NCBI GenBank assembly: GCA_026002995.1
Contig: BPGK01000001.1
Coordinates: 2,481,988 to 2,545,987, forward strand
Direction of reading: 5' to 3'
Length of the DNA: 64,000 bases
Source of the DNA: Gaiellaceae bacterium
GTDB lineage: Bacteria; Actinomycetota; Thermoleophilia; Gaiellales; Gaiellaceae
The notes under the pieces were generated by a model. That model was not told where the DNA came from and ran no database searches. It saw only the letters and a program-made list of their open reading frames with translations. Both the position numbers and the translations under genes were made by a program. Numbering within the stretch: position 1 is the first letter of the stretch; each line of letters opens with the position of its first letter. Of the stretch, positions 18,818-27,460 are shown piece by piece.

Positions 18818-18830
18818 GCCAGAACCAGCG

Positions 18831-19685
18831 ATGGATCCGCTCAGCCTTCTCTGGCTCTTCTTCATCCTCGTGTCACTGCAACCCGCCGTTCAGCGGTACG
18901 TGCTCGTCGAGCGACGGCGCCGCAGCCTCGAGCGCATCTCACGCGCGCGAGGAGCGACGGTCATCACCCTCATCCACCGCCAGGAGACGATGTCGCTCCT
19001 CGGGTTTCCGCTCTTTCGCTACATCGACATCGACGACGCCGAGAGCACGCTGCGCGCGATCCGCGCGACTCCGCCGGGCAAGCCGATCGAGATCATCCTG
19101 CACACGCCGGGAGGGCTCGTCGTCGCAGCACGGCAGATCGCCTCGGCACTCGCCGATCACGACGGCCCCGTGACTGCGGTCGTGCCCCACTATGCAATGA
19201 GCGGAGGGACGCTCATCGCGCTCGCCGCCGACGAGATCGTGCTCGATCCCCACGCCGCGCTCGGCCCCGTCGATCCGCAGCTCGGGCAGTACCCTGCGGC
19301 GTCGATCCTGGCCTCGCTCGACTGGCCCGGAACTCGGAAAGACGAGACCCTCATCCTCGCCGACGTCGCGCGCAAGGCGATCGCGCAAGTCGAGGCGTTC
19401 ACGGGCCGGCTCCTCGAGCGTCATCTACCACCCGAGCGGGCCGCCGACGTCGCGCGTCTCCTCGCGACGGGGACGTGGACGCACGACCACCCGCTCCAGG
19501 CGGCCGAGCTCGAGGCGCTTGGGCTACCCATCCGCGTCGGCGTCGGGGACGAGGAACGGGAGTTGATGCTCCTCTACCCGCAACCGCGAGGCCGAACGCC
19601 GGCGGTCGAGTACGTGCCCAGCGAGCCTGAGCGCCCGACCCTCCCCCGCCGCCGCGAACTTCCGAAGCCTTCTCGCCGACGCTGA
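18831..19685 (+). CDS. Membrane-anchored ClpP-fold serine protease (SDH/SppA-like)
   Basis: 284 aa. An N-terminal membrane segment (LLWLFFILVSLQPAVQ) is followed by a crotonase/ClpP-fold domain: IEIILHTPGGLVVAARQIAS supplies the oxyanion region and HYAMSGGTLIALAADEIVLD carries the nucleophilic Ser. This matches the serine-dehydrogenase-proteinase family (PF01972 type) related to SppA. Starts 13 nt after the ClpC-like gene, suggesting the two are cotranscribed and may work together on membrane-near substrates, which is inference. The C-terminal tail is Pro/Arg-rich. Confidence 0.87.
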   Translation: MDPLSLLWLFFILVSLQPAVQRYVLVERRRRSLERISRARGATVITLIHRQETMSLLGFPLFRYIDIDDAESTLRAIRATPPGKPIEIILHTPGGLVVAARQIASALADHDGPVTAVVPHYAMSGGTLIALAADEIVLDPHAALGPVDPQLGQYPAASILASLDWPGTRKDETLILADVARKAIAQVEAFTGRLLERHLPPERAADVARLLATGTWTHDHPLQAAELEALGLPIRVGVGDEERELMLLYPQPRGRTPAVEYVPSEPERPTLPRRRELPKPSRRR

Positions 19686-19763
19686 GGATCTCACGTCGCC
19701 GGGGAGCCGCGGTCAGAGGAGCTCGACGGTGAGCTGGCGAGGGCCCAAGGCGGGAGGCACGCC

Positions 19764-20459
19764 ATGGTGATCCCGCTCGGCGACGCCCTTCCGACTCGGC
19801 GCTTTCCCCTCGTGACGGTCGCGCTCATCTGCGCCAACGTGGCCGTGTGGCTCCTCTACCAGGTTCCGAATCTCACCCAGTCCATCGTCGAGCTCGGCTT
19901 CTACGCGTGCGAGCTCGAGCGCTCCTGCCCGGGGCACGGCGCGTCCTGGCCGGTGAACGCGTTCACCGCGATGTTCCTCCACGGGAACTGGCTCCACATC
20001 GCCGGGAACATGCTCTTCCTCTGGATCTTCGGGAACAACGTCGAGGACGCGATGGGACGAGTGCGGTTCCTCGCCTTCTACCTGCTCTGCGGGCTCGTGG
20101 CAACGGCGACGCAGGCCTTCGTCACGCTCACCGTCGGCGCCCCGGGAGACGCGGAGGTCCCGATGGTCGGCGCGAGCGGCGCGATCGCGGGCGTGCTTGG
20201 CGCGTACTTCGTTTTCTACCCGCTCGCGCGCGTGATCGCGCTCGTCCCGCTCCCGTTCCCGTTCCCGATCGAGGCTCCGGCGCTCCTCTTCATCGGCTTC
20301 TGGTTCGTCTTCCAGCTCTGGCAGGCCGGCTTCTCCCTCCTCGCGCCGGTCGCGGGCGGCGGCGTCGCCTTCTTCGCCCACGTCGGCGGGTTCGTCTTCG
20401 GAGTGCTCATCGCTGGTCTCTTCGCGGCTCCCCAACGCCCACCGAGCACGCTGCGCTGA
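19764..20459 (+). CDS. Rhomboid-family intramembrane serine protease
   Basis: 231 aa polytopic membrane protein. Rhomboid signatures are MFLHGNWLHIAGNMLFLWIF (HxxxN region), the catalytic serine in VGASGAIAGVLGAYF, and the catalytic histidine in FFAHVGGFVFGVLIAG. Six membrane segments fit the basic bacterial rhomboid core. The start is an ATG with a GGGAGG ribosome-binding site 7 nt upstream. Third protease-related gene in a row. Substrates cannot be predicted. Confidence 0.93.
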   Translation: MVIPLGDALPTRRFPLVTVALICANVAVWLLYQVPNLTQSIVELGFYACELERSCPGHGASWPVNAFTAMFLHGNWLHIAGNMLFLWIFGNNVEDAMGRVRFLAFYLLCGLVATATQAFVTLTVGAPGDAEVPMVGASGAIAGVLGAYFVFYPLARVIALVPLPFPFPIEAPALLFIGFWFVFQLWQAGFSLLAPVAGGGVAFFAHVGGFVFGVLIAGLFAAPQRPPSTLR

Positions 20460-20475
20460 CCGAGCCCGCAGCGCG

Positions 20476-21309
20476 TCAGAGGCGGAACGCGCCGCGTGCG
20501 ACGACGACGGCGCTCCCGCCGCACCACACCGCCTCGATCCGCTCGGCGCTCCCCTCGGCGCGCGCGTAGAGCGTCGATGGACGCCCGATCTCCGCGCCCT
20601 GCGAGATCACGATCTCCTGCCCCCACTCGACGAGACCGTGCCGGCAGAGATGACAGGCGAGCGGCCCGGCGGCCGAACCCGTCGCCGCGTCCTCGCCGCG
20701 CGCCCAGAACATCCTCGCCTTCCACCGTCGCCCGCTGCCCGCGACGCAGGTGATGCCGGTCAAGCCGGCACGCGCCAACCCGGGCGCTGGCCGGAGGGCG
20801 GCGACGTCGCTCTCGCGGGAGAGGACGACGAAGACGTGCGCGGCGCCGTTGTCGTACAGCTCTACGGGAAGCTCGGAGCGCGGGACCCCCAGCCCGGCGA
20901 GGAGCGGGTCGGCGTCGGCGACCGGCTGCACCGTCGGCACCGGCTGGCGCATGCGGCCGAAGACGGGGTGCCCGGAGTCGTCCCGCTCCAGCGTCACCTC
21001 GATCGGCCCCGCTCCGGTCTCGAGGACGAGGGCGTCGCGCTGGAGCGGGCCTGCGAGCACGAAGGCGGTTCCGAGGACCGGATGACCGGCGAACGGCATC
21101 TCCTCGTCCGGGTTGAAGATCCGCACCCGTACCGTGCCGCCGCGTTCGGGCGGCAGCACGAAGGTCGTCTCCGAGAAGCCGATCTCCGACGCGAGCGCCT
21201 GCATCGTCTCCTCGTCCACGCCGCGCGCGTCGGTGAAGACGGCGAGCTGGTTGCCGGCAAGCGGGCGCTCGGTGAAGACGTCGACGATCGCGAAGCGCAG
21301 ATCCGGCAC
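20476..21309 (-). CDS. PhzF-family isomerase/epimerase-like protein
   Basis: 277 aa with the two-lobed PhzF fold. ERPLAGNQLAVF is the N-terminal motif, IGFSETTFV carries the family's catalytic Glu, NPDEEMPFAGHPVLGTAF and RGEDAATGSAAGPLACHL are the signature loops. PhzF itself isomerises a phenazine precursor, but most family members have unknown substrates, and nothing phenazine-related is nearby. Convergent with the rhomboid gene and divergent from sixA. Confidence 0.9.
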   Translation of the reverse strand: MPDLRFAIVDVFTERPLAGNQLAVFTDARGVDEETMQALASEIGFSETTFVLPPERGGTVRVRIFNPDEEMPFAGHPVLGTAFVLAGPLQRDALVLETGAGPIEVTLERDDSGHPVFGRMRQPVPTVQPVADADPLLAGLGVPRSELPVELYDNGAAHVFVVLSRESDVAALRPAPGLARAGLTGITCVAGSGRRWKARMFWARGEDAATGSAAGPLACHLCRHGLVEWGQEIVISQGAEIGRPSTLYARAEGSAERIEAVWCGGSAVVVARGAFRL

Positions 21310-21357
21310 GCGCGCACCCTACCCCGAGCTCCGAGCGGTCGGGGCTATGCTCGCGCG

Positions 21358-21753
21358 GTGCTGCTCTTCCTCGTGCGACATGCGCACGCCGAGCCCGGCG
21401 AGCCGGACGAGCTCCGGCCGCTCTCGCCCCGCGGTCGGAGCGAGGCTGCCGCGCTCGGGGCCCGCCTCGCGGCGCATCCGACGCCACCGGAGCTCATCCT
21501 CACGAGCCCCCTCCGGCGCGCGTGCGAGACCGCGGAAGCGATCGCAGAGCACGTGCCCGCTGAGGTTCGCATCGACGAGCGCCTGGCGCCCGGGGCGACG
21601 GCCGACGCCGTACGGGAGCTCCTCGCCGGCCTCGAGGGACCCGTCGCGGCCGTCGGGCACCAGCCGGACTGCTCCGAGATCGCGCGCGAGCTGACGGGCT
21701 CCGATCCGGGCTTCCCGACCGCGGGCGTCGCCGAGATCACCCTCCCCGCGTGA
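21358..21753 (+). CDS. sixA: SixA-like phosphohistidine phosphatase (histidine phosphatase family)
   Basis: 131 aa, branch-1 histidine phosphatase. The catalytic RHG-like motif is LFLVRHAHAEPG, with ILTSPLRRACETAEAIAEH and AAVGHQPDCSEIARELTG (second His) following. Short length, lacking an insertion, matches SixA rather than phosphoglycerate mutases. Start is the GTG directly before LLFLVRH; earlier in-frame starts would run through sequence that is antisense to phzF. Its TGA overlaps the next ABC transporter GTG. Confidence 0.87.
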   Translation: MLLFLVRHAHAEPGEPDELRPLSPRGRSEAAALGARLAAHPTPPELILTSPLRRACETAEAIAEHVPAEVRIDERLAPGATADAVRELLAGLEGPVAAVGHQPDCSEIARELTGSDPGFPTAGVAEITLPA

Positions 21754-22607
21754 GCGCAATCTCCGTTCGCGGACTGCGTAAGTCCTACGGCGCGGTCGAG
21801 GCGCTGCGCGGCGTCACCTTCGAGGTCGAGCCGGGCGAGATCTTCGGCCTCCTCGGGCCGAACGGCGCCGGCAAGACGACCACCGTCGAGATCCTCGAGG
21901 GGTACCGGCGGCGCGACGGCGGCGAGGTCTCCGTGCTCGGCTACGATCCCGGCGACTCCCCGCGCGCGCTGCGGGAGCGAATCGGGGTCGTCCTCCAGCA
22001 CTCCGAGCTCACGCCGCTCCTCACCGTCCGTGAGACGCACATCCTCTTCGCCGGGTACTACGCGCGTCCGCGCGACGTCGACGAGGTGATCGAGCTCGTC
22101 GGGTTGGCCGAGAAGCGCGACGCCCGCGTGAAGACGCTCTCCGGCGGCCAGAAGCGCCGCCTCGATCTCGGCGTCGCGCTCGTCGGCGACCCCGACCTCG
22201 TCTTCCTCGACGAGCCGACGACAGGGTTCGACCCCGCCGCGCGCCGCTCCGCATGGGAGCTCGTGCGCGCGCTCCGCGCCCTCGGCAAGACGATCCTCCT
22301 GACGACGCACTACCTCGACGAGGCCCAGCAGCTCGCCGACCGCGTCGCCGTCATCCGCGCAGGCGAGATCGTCGAGCTCGGCACCCCGGCCGACCTCATC
22401 GGCGCGACCCGCGGCGCCGAGATCCGCTACCGGCGCGACGGTGAGGAGGTCGTGATCGCGACCGACGAGCCGACCGCGGTCCTCCATCGGCTCACCGAGG
22501 AGGCGCTGCGCGCCGGACGCGAGCTCGAGCACCTCGAGGTTCGGCGACCGACGCTCGAGGACGTGTACCTCGAGCTCGTGGACGACGAGCTGGAGCCGGG
22601 CGCGTGA
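21750..22607 (+). CDS. ABC-2 exporter ATP-binding protein
   Basis: 285 aa ATPase of the drug/lipid exporter type. Walker [17 protein letters not shown]-loop VVLQHSELTPLLT, signature LSGGQKRRLDLGVAL, Walker B LVFLDEPTTGFDP, switch LTTHYLDEAQQLADR. A C-terminal regulatory extension is typical of DrrA-like subunits. Overlaps sixA and the following permease by 4 nt each (GTGA), so a coupled ATPase/permease pair. Substrate unknown. Confidence 0.92.
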   Translation: MSAISVRGLRKSYGAVEALRGVTFEVEPGEIFGLLGPNGAGKTTTVEILEGYRRRDGGEVSVLGYDPGDSPRALRERIGVVLQHSELTPLLTVRETHILFAGYYARPRDVDEVIELVGLAEKRDARVKTLSGGQKRRLDLGVALVGDPDLVFLDEPTTGFDPAARRSAWELVRALRALGKTILLTTHYLDEAQQLADRVAVIRAGEIVELGTPADLIGATRGAEIRYRRDGEEVVIATDEPTAVLHRLTEEALRAGRELEHLEVRRPTLEDVYLELVDDELEPGA

Positions 22608-23356
22608 GGCTCCTGCTGCACCAGCTCTCCTTCGAGCAGCGCATCTTCTGGCGCAGCCGCGAGGCGGCGGTGTTCGTCTTCGTCTTCCCGCTCCTCCTCT
22701 ACGCCCTCCTCGGAACCGTCTACTCAGGCGACATCGACGGCGTGCCCGCTGAGGACGTCCTCCTCGCCGGGCTCCTCGGCTACGGAGCGGCGAACACGGC
22801 CCTCGGCGGGCTCGCGATCACGCTCGTCGTCCGCCGAGAAGCCGGGGTGCTGAAGCGGCTGCGCTCCACGCCACTGCCGCCCGGGACGTACCTCGCCGCC
22901 GTGCTCGTCTCGACGCTCCTCGTCTTCGTCCTCCAGTCCGCGGCGTTGCTCGCGCTCGGCCGCTTCGCGTTCGGGGCAAGCGCACCTGCGAACTGGCTCG
23001 GCTTCGCGGGCGCGATCGTGCTCGGGGTCGCCTGCTTCGCCGGCCTCGGCGTCGGTGCTGCCTCGCTCATCCGCTCGGCCGAAGGCGTCTCGGCGGTCGT
23101 CAACGTGATCATCCTGCCGATGGCCTTCCTGTCGGGCTCGTTCGGTCCCACCCGCGACTTGCCGGCGCTCCTCCACGAGCTCGCTGACGTGCTCCCGCTC
23201 ACGTACTTCCTCGAGGTCGTCGAGGGCGTCTACCTCGACGGCGATTCCCTCCTCGCGCACCTTGCGGCGCTCGCCGTCGTCGCGGGCTGGGGAGCATTCG
23301 GTGTAGCCGTCGCCTGGCGTCGCTTCGCATGGACGCCGCGCTCGCGCGCCGAGTAG
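22604..23356 (+). CDS. ABC-2 type exporter permease
   Basis: 250 aa, six hydrophobic segments. An N-terminal amphipathic stretch LSFEQRIFWRSREAAVFVF and VVRREAGVLKRLRSTPLPPG are typical of ABC-2 permeases of the YadH/DrrB type, and NVIILPMAFLSGSFGPTRDL is the conserved loop after TM5. GTG start overlapping the ATPase stop. Together with that ATPase it forms a complete half-size exporter. Convergent with the metallopeptidase gene. Confidence 0.9.
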   Translation: MRLLLHQLSFEQRIFWRSREAAVFVFVFPLLLYALLGTVYSGDIDGVPAEDVLLAGLLGYGAANTALGGLAITLVVRREAGVLKRLRSTPLPPGTYLAAVLVSTLLVFVLQSAALLALGRFAFGASAPANWLGFAGAIVLGVACFAGLGVGAASLIRSAEGVSAVVNVIILPMAFLSGSFGPTRDLPALLHELADVLPLTYFLEVVEGVYLDGDSLLAHLAALAVVAGWGAFGVAVAWRRFAWTPRSRAE

Positions 23357-23366
23357 GCGACCCGAG

Positions 23367-24035
23367 CTAGCGGTTCGAGAGGAGCGAGAGGTAGTAGAGG
23401 AGCACCGCGACCGCGGCCAGCGCGGCGGCGACGTACGTCCAGGCAGCCGCACGCAGCACGCTCTCGACACCCGCTGCCTCGGAGGAGGCGACGAGTCCGA
23501 GGTCCTCGAGCTGCTGCTTCGCGCGCCGGGAGGCGTCGAACTCGACCGGAAGGGTCACGAGCTGGAAGAGCACGGCGATCGCGTAGAGCGCGATCGCGAT
23601 GTAGATGAACCCGAGGATGTTGAGGAAGAGCCCGCCGAGCAGGAAGAGCATCCAGATGTTCGACGCGAACTGCACCGCCGGGAACATGGCGCTGCGCACC
23701 TTGAAGAACGAGTACGCCTGCGCGTGCTGGAGCGCGTGACCGACCTCGTGCGCCCCGACGGCGGTGGAGGCGACCGAGACGCCGTGGTAGACGTTCGAGG
23801 AGAGGTGCACCGAGCGCGTGCGCGGGTCGTAGTGGTCGCTCAGCACGCCCGGCGTCTCCTCGACGGGTACGTCTCGGAGGCCGTTGGCGTCGAGCACGTA
23901 GCGCGCGACCTGCGCACCGGTCATCCCGTTCGCGACACCGACCTGGAGGTTTCGCGCGAAGGTGCTCTTCACCTTGTGCTGCGCCCAGAAGCCCAGGAGC
24001 ATCGGTAGGACGAAGAAGATGATCAGCGAGCTCAT
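23367..24035 (-). CDS. YugP-like membrane zinc metallopeptidase
   Basis: 222 aa membrane protein of the YugP (DUF2268-unrelated, PF04298-type) peptidase family. The zinc-binding helix is VGAHEVGHALQHAQAYS (HEXXH), preceded by DHYDPRTRSVHLSSNVYHG, also conserved. Four hydrophobic segments flank it, including one at the N-terminus (IIFFVLPMLLGFWA). ATG at 24035 is chosen because it directly precedes that segment; the longer frame upstream is Arg-rich and unlikely. Substrates are unknown. Confidence 0.9.
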   Translation of the reverse strand: MSSLIIFFVLPMLLGFWAQHKVKSTFARNLQVGVANGMTGAQVARYVLDANGLRDVPVEETPGVLSDHYDPRTRSVHLSSNVYHGVSVASTAVGAHEVGHALQHAQAYSFFKVRSAMFPAVQFASNIWMLFLLGGLFLNILGFIYIAIALYAIAVLFQLVTLPVEFDASRRAKQQLEDLGLVASSEAAGVESVLRAAAWTYVAAALAAVAVLLYYLSLLSNR

Positions 24036-24115
24036 TCGGACGGGAATCGTAGCGAGCCGGGTGCGCCGGAGGAAGAGGCCCCGGCATCGTCTACGCGACT
24101 TCTTAACGCGCCCGC

Positions 24116-24685
24116 TCAGCTCTCGCCGCGGAGCGCCCGGCACGCCGGCGCGTCGGCGAAGGCTCGCTGGAGCTCAGCCCGCGTGTCCGCGGCAACGTCC
24201 GCATCGCGAAGCGCCTCCACCGCGTCGGTCGCGCTCGTGAGCAACGCCTGGAACTGCGGGGCGAGCGTCGCGAGCGACTGGAAGAGGTCGGTCGCCGTCG
24301 TCGCCTCTGCGAGGGCCTTCTCGGCAGCGGTCTCCAGCGTCTCGACCTGCTGACGCAGGCTCTCGGCCGTGTCCTCGAGCTGGCGCTCGAGTCGGTCACC
24401 GGACTCGAGGTCGGGCGCCTCGAGGTCGCGGAGCTCGGAGACGAGCTGCGACGTCGCGTCCCCGGCGGCCGCGAGCTTCCGCTCGAGCGAGGCCTTGTCG
24501 AGACCTCCCGAGACGTCCGTGAGAGCGACGATGGACGCGCGCCACTCGTCCAGGCTCGCGCACACGGAGTCGGCCCACGCCGTCGCCGACGACCCGTCGT
24601 CGTCGGTGAGACGCGCGGCGAGCGCGGCGAGCGCGATCGCGGCGAGAGCGACGAGGATCGCCGCCACGAGCCAGCTCTTGCGCAC
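24116..24685 (-). CDS. Secreted or membrane-anchored helical hypothetical protein
   Basis: 189 aa. One N-terminal hydrophobic segment (SWLVAAILVALAAIALAALA) acts as a signal or anchor, followed by an extracytoplasmic region that is almost wholly alpha-helical and rich in Ala, Glu and Leu (LERKLAAAGDATSQLVSELR; LERQLEDTAESLRQQVETLE), probably a coiled coil. Two Cys near the ends (VCASLDEW; APACRALRG) could form a disulfide. No family recognised. Begins 9 nt after potA, so likely in the same transcript. Confidence 0.72.
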   Translation of the reverse strand: MRKSWLVAAILVALAAIALAALAARLTDDDGSSATAWADSVCASLDEWRASIVALTDVSGGLDKASLERKLAAAGDATSQLVSELRDLEAPDLESGDRLERQLEDTAESLRQQVETLETAAEKALAEATTATDLFQSLATLAPQFQALLTSATDAVEALRDADVAADTRAELQRAFADAPACRALRGES

Positions 24686-24694
24686 GAGACGAGT

Positions 24695-25813
24695 CTACTG
24701 CGGCGCGGCTCCGTCGTCTTCGTCCGCGACGAGCGCGGCGTCCTCGGGCGCCCACCCGACGACGACGGCCTCGCCCGGCGCGAAGGAGGCATCGGCCCTC
24801 GACTCGAGTCGCACCTGGAGCGAGCTCCCGTCCGGGAGGTCGACGACCACCTTGCGCGCAGCGCCGAGGTACACGATCTCGGCCACGATGCCGGAGACGA
24901 GGTTCGTCGGCGCGCCTGGCCCCGGGTCCCGCACCATCGCCATGCGCTCCGGCCGGACGACGGCGAGCGCCTTCCTGCCCGGTGCGATCCCCGAGCGCGC
25001 CGCCGCCTGCGCGTCGACCCGCCAGCGCGCCTCGCGGTCGACGAGAAATGCCTCGTCCCCACGGAACTCGAGCGTGCCGGAGAAGAGGTTGGACTCGCCG
25101 AGAAAACGGGCGACGAAGGGCGAGGCAGGCGCCTCGTAGAGCGTCTCCGGATCGCCGAGCTGGACGACACGCCCACGGTCGAGAACGGCGATTCTGTCGG
25201 CCATCGTGATCGCCTCCTCCTGGTCGTGGGTGACGACCACGAAGGTGACGCCCACGGTGTGCTGGATGCGCTTGAGCTCGAGCTGCATCTCGGAGCGGAT
25301 CTGGCGGTCGAGTGCGGAGAGGGGCTCGTCCAGGAGCAGGACGCGCGGCCGCTTGACGAGCGCCCGCGCGAGCGCGACACGCTGCTTCTGACCACCCGAG
25401 AGCTGCGCCGGCCGCCGCTTGGCCAGCCCCTGGAGCTGGACGAGCTCGAGGGCCTCGTGCGCGCGCGCGAGCGCCTCTCGCTTGCGCACGCCCTCCATGC
25501 GCAGCCCGTAGGCGACGTTGCGCTCGACGGTCATGTGCGGGAAGAGCGCGTACGACTGGAACATCATGTTCACCGGCCGCCGGTACGGCTTCACGCCGGC
25601 GAGGTCGCGACCGTCGAGGAGCAGCCGCCCCGCGTCGGGCTGCTCGAAGCCGGCGAGCATGCGCAGGAGCGTCGTCTTCCCGCAGCCGCTCGGGCCGAGC
25701 AGGCCGAAGAACTCGCCCTCGCGGATCGCGAGCGTGACGTCGTCGACGGCGGTGACGGCTCCGAACCGCTTCGTGACGCCCTCGATGCGAATCACCTCGG
25801 GCACGTCCGTCAC
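24695..25813 (-). CDS. potA: Polyamine-type ABC importer ATP-binding protein (PotA-like)
   Basis: 372 aa ATPase with a C-terminal TOBE domain. Walker A LGPSGCGKTTLLRML, Q-loop MMFQSYALFPHMTV, signature LSGGQKQRVALARALVK, Walker B VLLLDEPLSALD, switch VVTHDQEEAITMAD. The MMFQSYALFPHMTV motif and the TOBE segment (GRKALAVVRPERM) match the PotA/PotG/FbpC subgroup. GTG start overlapping the PotC stop by 4 nt. Substrate inferred from the binding protein and permeases as a polyamine such as spermidine or putrescine. Confidence 0.93.
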   Translation of the reverse strand: MTDVPEVIRIEGVTKRFGAVTAVDDVTLAIREGEFFGLLGPSGCGKTTLLRMLAGFEQPDAGRLLLDGRDLAGVKPYRRPVNMMFQSYALFPHMTVERNVAYGLRMEGVRKREALARAHEALELVQLQGLAKRRPAQLSGGQKQRVALARALVKRPRVLLLDEPLSALDRQIRSEMQLELKRIQHTVGVTFVVVTHDQEEAITMADRIAVLDRGRVVQLGDPETLYEAPASPFVARFLGESNLFSGTLEFRGDEAFLVDREARWRVDAQAAARSGIAPGRKALAVVRPERMAMVRDPGPGAPTNLVSGIVAEIVYLGAARKVVVDLPDGSSLQVRLESRADASFAPGEAVVVGWAPEDAALVADEDDGAAPQ

Positions 25814-26598
25814 GCCGCCTCCTCCCTGCCGCGAAGCCGCATCGCGGCGAGCACGAGGACGATACTGACGCCGAGGACGACCGCGGCGAGCGCGTTCACG
25901 ACCGGGGTCACCCCGAAGCGCACCATCGAGTAGATCTTGATCGGGAGCGTGACCTCGATCCCGGCGGTGAAGAACGCGATCACGAACTCGTCCACCGAGA
26001 GCGTGAAGACGATGAGCGCACCGGCGATCACGCCGGGCGCGATCTGGGGCAGCGTCACCTCGAGGAAGGTCCGAAGCTCGCTCGCACCGAGGTCGAGCGA
26101 CGCCTCCACCGTCGAGTGGTCGAAGTGCGCGAGGCGCGTCGCGACCACGATCGCGACGAAGGCGATCCCGAAGGTCGCGTGGGCGAGGACCACCGACCAG
26201 AGGCCGAGCTGCTGGCCGAGCTTCTGCGTGAACACGAGGTTGAACGCCGACAGGAACGCGATCGCGTAGACGATGTCGGGGATGATCATCGGCACGAAGA
26301 CGAGCCCGTCCAGCGTCCGCGAGCGGAGTCGGTCGAGCCCGAAGGCGAGCGGCGTGCCGAGGAGGACGGAGAGCGTCGTCGCCCCGAGCGCCACGACGAG
26401 CGTCGCGAGCGCGGCGTCCTTGATCTCCTCGTCGCGCACGAGCTCGCCGTACCAGCGCGTCGAGAATCCGCCCCAGGCGGTCGGCAGGCCGGACTCGTTG
26501 AACGAGAGGCCGACGAGAACCGCGATCGGCAGGTAGAGGAACGCGAGCGTCCCGACGAAGAGCGCCCCGAGGGAGAGCTCGCCGCCCCTAGACCGCAC
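25810..26598 (-). CDS. potC: Polyamine-type ABC importer permease (PotC-like)
   Basis: 262 aa with six hydrophobic segments. LPIAVLVGLSFNESGLP near the N-terminus and the EAA loop EASLDLGASELRTFLEVTLP are typical of PotC/PotI. VIFTLSVDEFVIAFFTAG is another conserved helix. The start overlaps the PotB stop by 11 nt. Works as a heterodimer with PotB in the cytoplasmic membrane. Confidence 0.92.
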   Translation of the reverse strand: MRSRGGELSLGALFVGTLAFLYLPIAVLVGLSFNESGLPTAWGGFSTRWYGELVRDEEIKDAALATLVVALGATTLSVLLGTPLAFGLDRLRSRTLDGLVFVPMIIPDIVYAIAFLSAFNLVFTQKLGQQLGLWSVVLAHATFGIAFVAIVVATRLAHFDHSTVEASLDLGASELRTFLEVTLPQIAPGVIAGALIVFTLSVDEFVIAFFTAGIEVTLPIKIYSMVRFGVTPVVNALAAVVLGVSIVLVLAAMRLRGREEAA

Positions 26599-27454
26599 GG
26601 GTGACGGCCTCCTCCCGCGACGAGCGCTTGCCGAGCCAGGCCTGCATGAGCACGAGCGCGAGCAGCATCGCGATCAGCGAGACCGCGAGCGTCGCCCCGA
26701 ACGGCCAGTCCCGCGCCTCGAGGAACTGGGACTGGACAAGCGTCCCGACCATCTGCCGCCTGCCGCCTCCGAGCAGGTCGGGGATGATGAAGTTCCCGAG
26801 GGAGGGGACGAAGACGAAGATGCATCCGGCCGCGATCCCGGGCAGCGTCAGCGGGACGAGCACCGTCCAGAGGCGCTTCCAGGCGTTGGCCCCGAGATCC
26901 GCCGCCGCCTCGACGAGCTCGGGCCCGAGGCGCTCGAGCGCGGCGTAGATGGGGAGGATCATGAGCGGCAGGTACGTCGAGACCATGCCGACGACGATCG
27001 CGAACTCGTTGTAGAGGAGCCGCACGGACCCCTCGACGAGGCCAAGCTCGCGGAGCGCGCGGTTCGCGATGCCCTCGTCGTTCAGGATGACGATCCAGGC
27101 GTAGGTGCGGATGAGCAGGCTCGTCCAGAAGGGAAGGATCACGAGCACGAGCAGGACGGTTCGCCAGCGGGCGGGTCGCGTGGCGATGAAGAGCGCGACC
27201 GGGAACCCGATCAGCAAGGAGACGACGGTGGACTCGAGCGCGACGCGCACCGAGAACCCGAGGACGCCGAGGTAGAGCGGGTCCCACGCTCGACGGTAGT
27301 TGTCGAGCGTCCAGTCGTAGACGACGCCGCCGTAGACACCGCGCTCGAAGAAGCTGTACGCGAGAACGAGACCGACCGGCAGCACGAGCAGCCCCGCCCA
27401 CCAGAGGAGGGCGGGGCTGACGAGTGCTGCGCTGCCTACCCGGCCGCGGCGCAC
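26588..27454 (-). CDS. potB: Polyamine-type ABC importer permease (PotB-like)
   Basis: 288 aa, six hydrophobic segments. LILPFWTSLLIRTYAWIVIL (here VILPFWTSLLIRTYAWIVIL) is the hallmark of PotB/PotH permeases, and the EAA loop is EAAADLGANAWKRLWTVLVP. FVPSLGNFIIPDLLGGG is also conserved. Lies 6 nt after the binding-protein gene on the minus strand. Confidence 0.93.
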   Translation of the reverse strand: MRRGRVGSAALVSPALLWWAGLLVLPVGLVLAYSFFERGVYGGVVYDWTLDNYRRAWDPLYLGVLGFSVRVALESTVVSLLIGFPVALFIATRPARWRTVLLVLVILPFWTSLLIRTYAWIVILNDEGIANRALRELGLVEGSVRLLYNEFAIVVGMVSTYLPLMILPIYAALERLGPELVEAAADLGANAWKRLWTVLVPLTLPGIAAGCIFVFVPSLGNFIIPDLLGGGRRQMVGTLVQSQFLEARDWPFGATLAVSLIAMLLALVLMQAWLGKRSSREEAVTRAV

Positions 27455-27460
27455 GCCGCG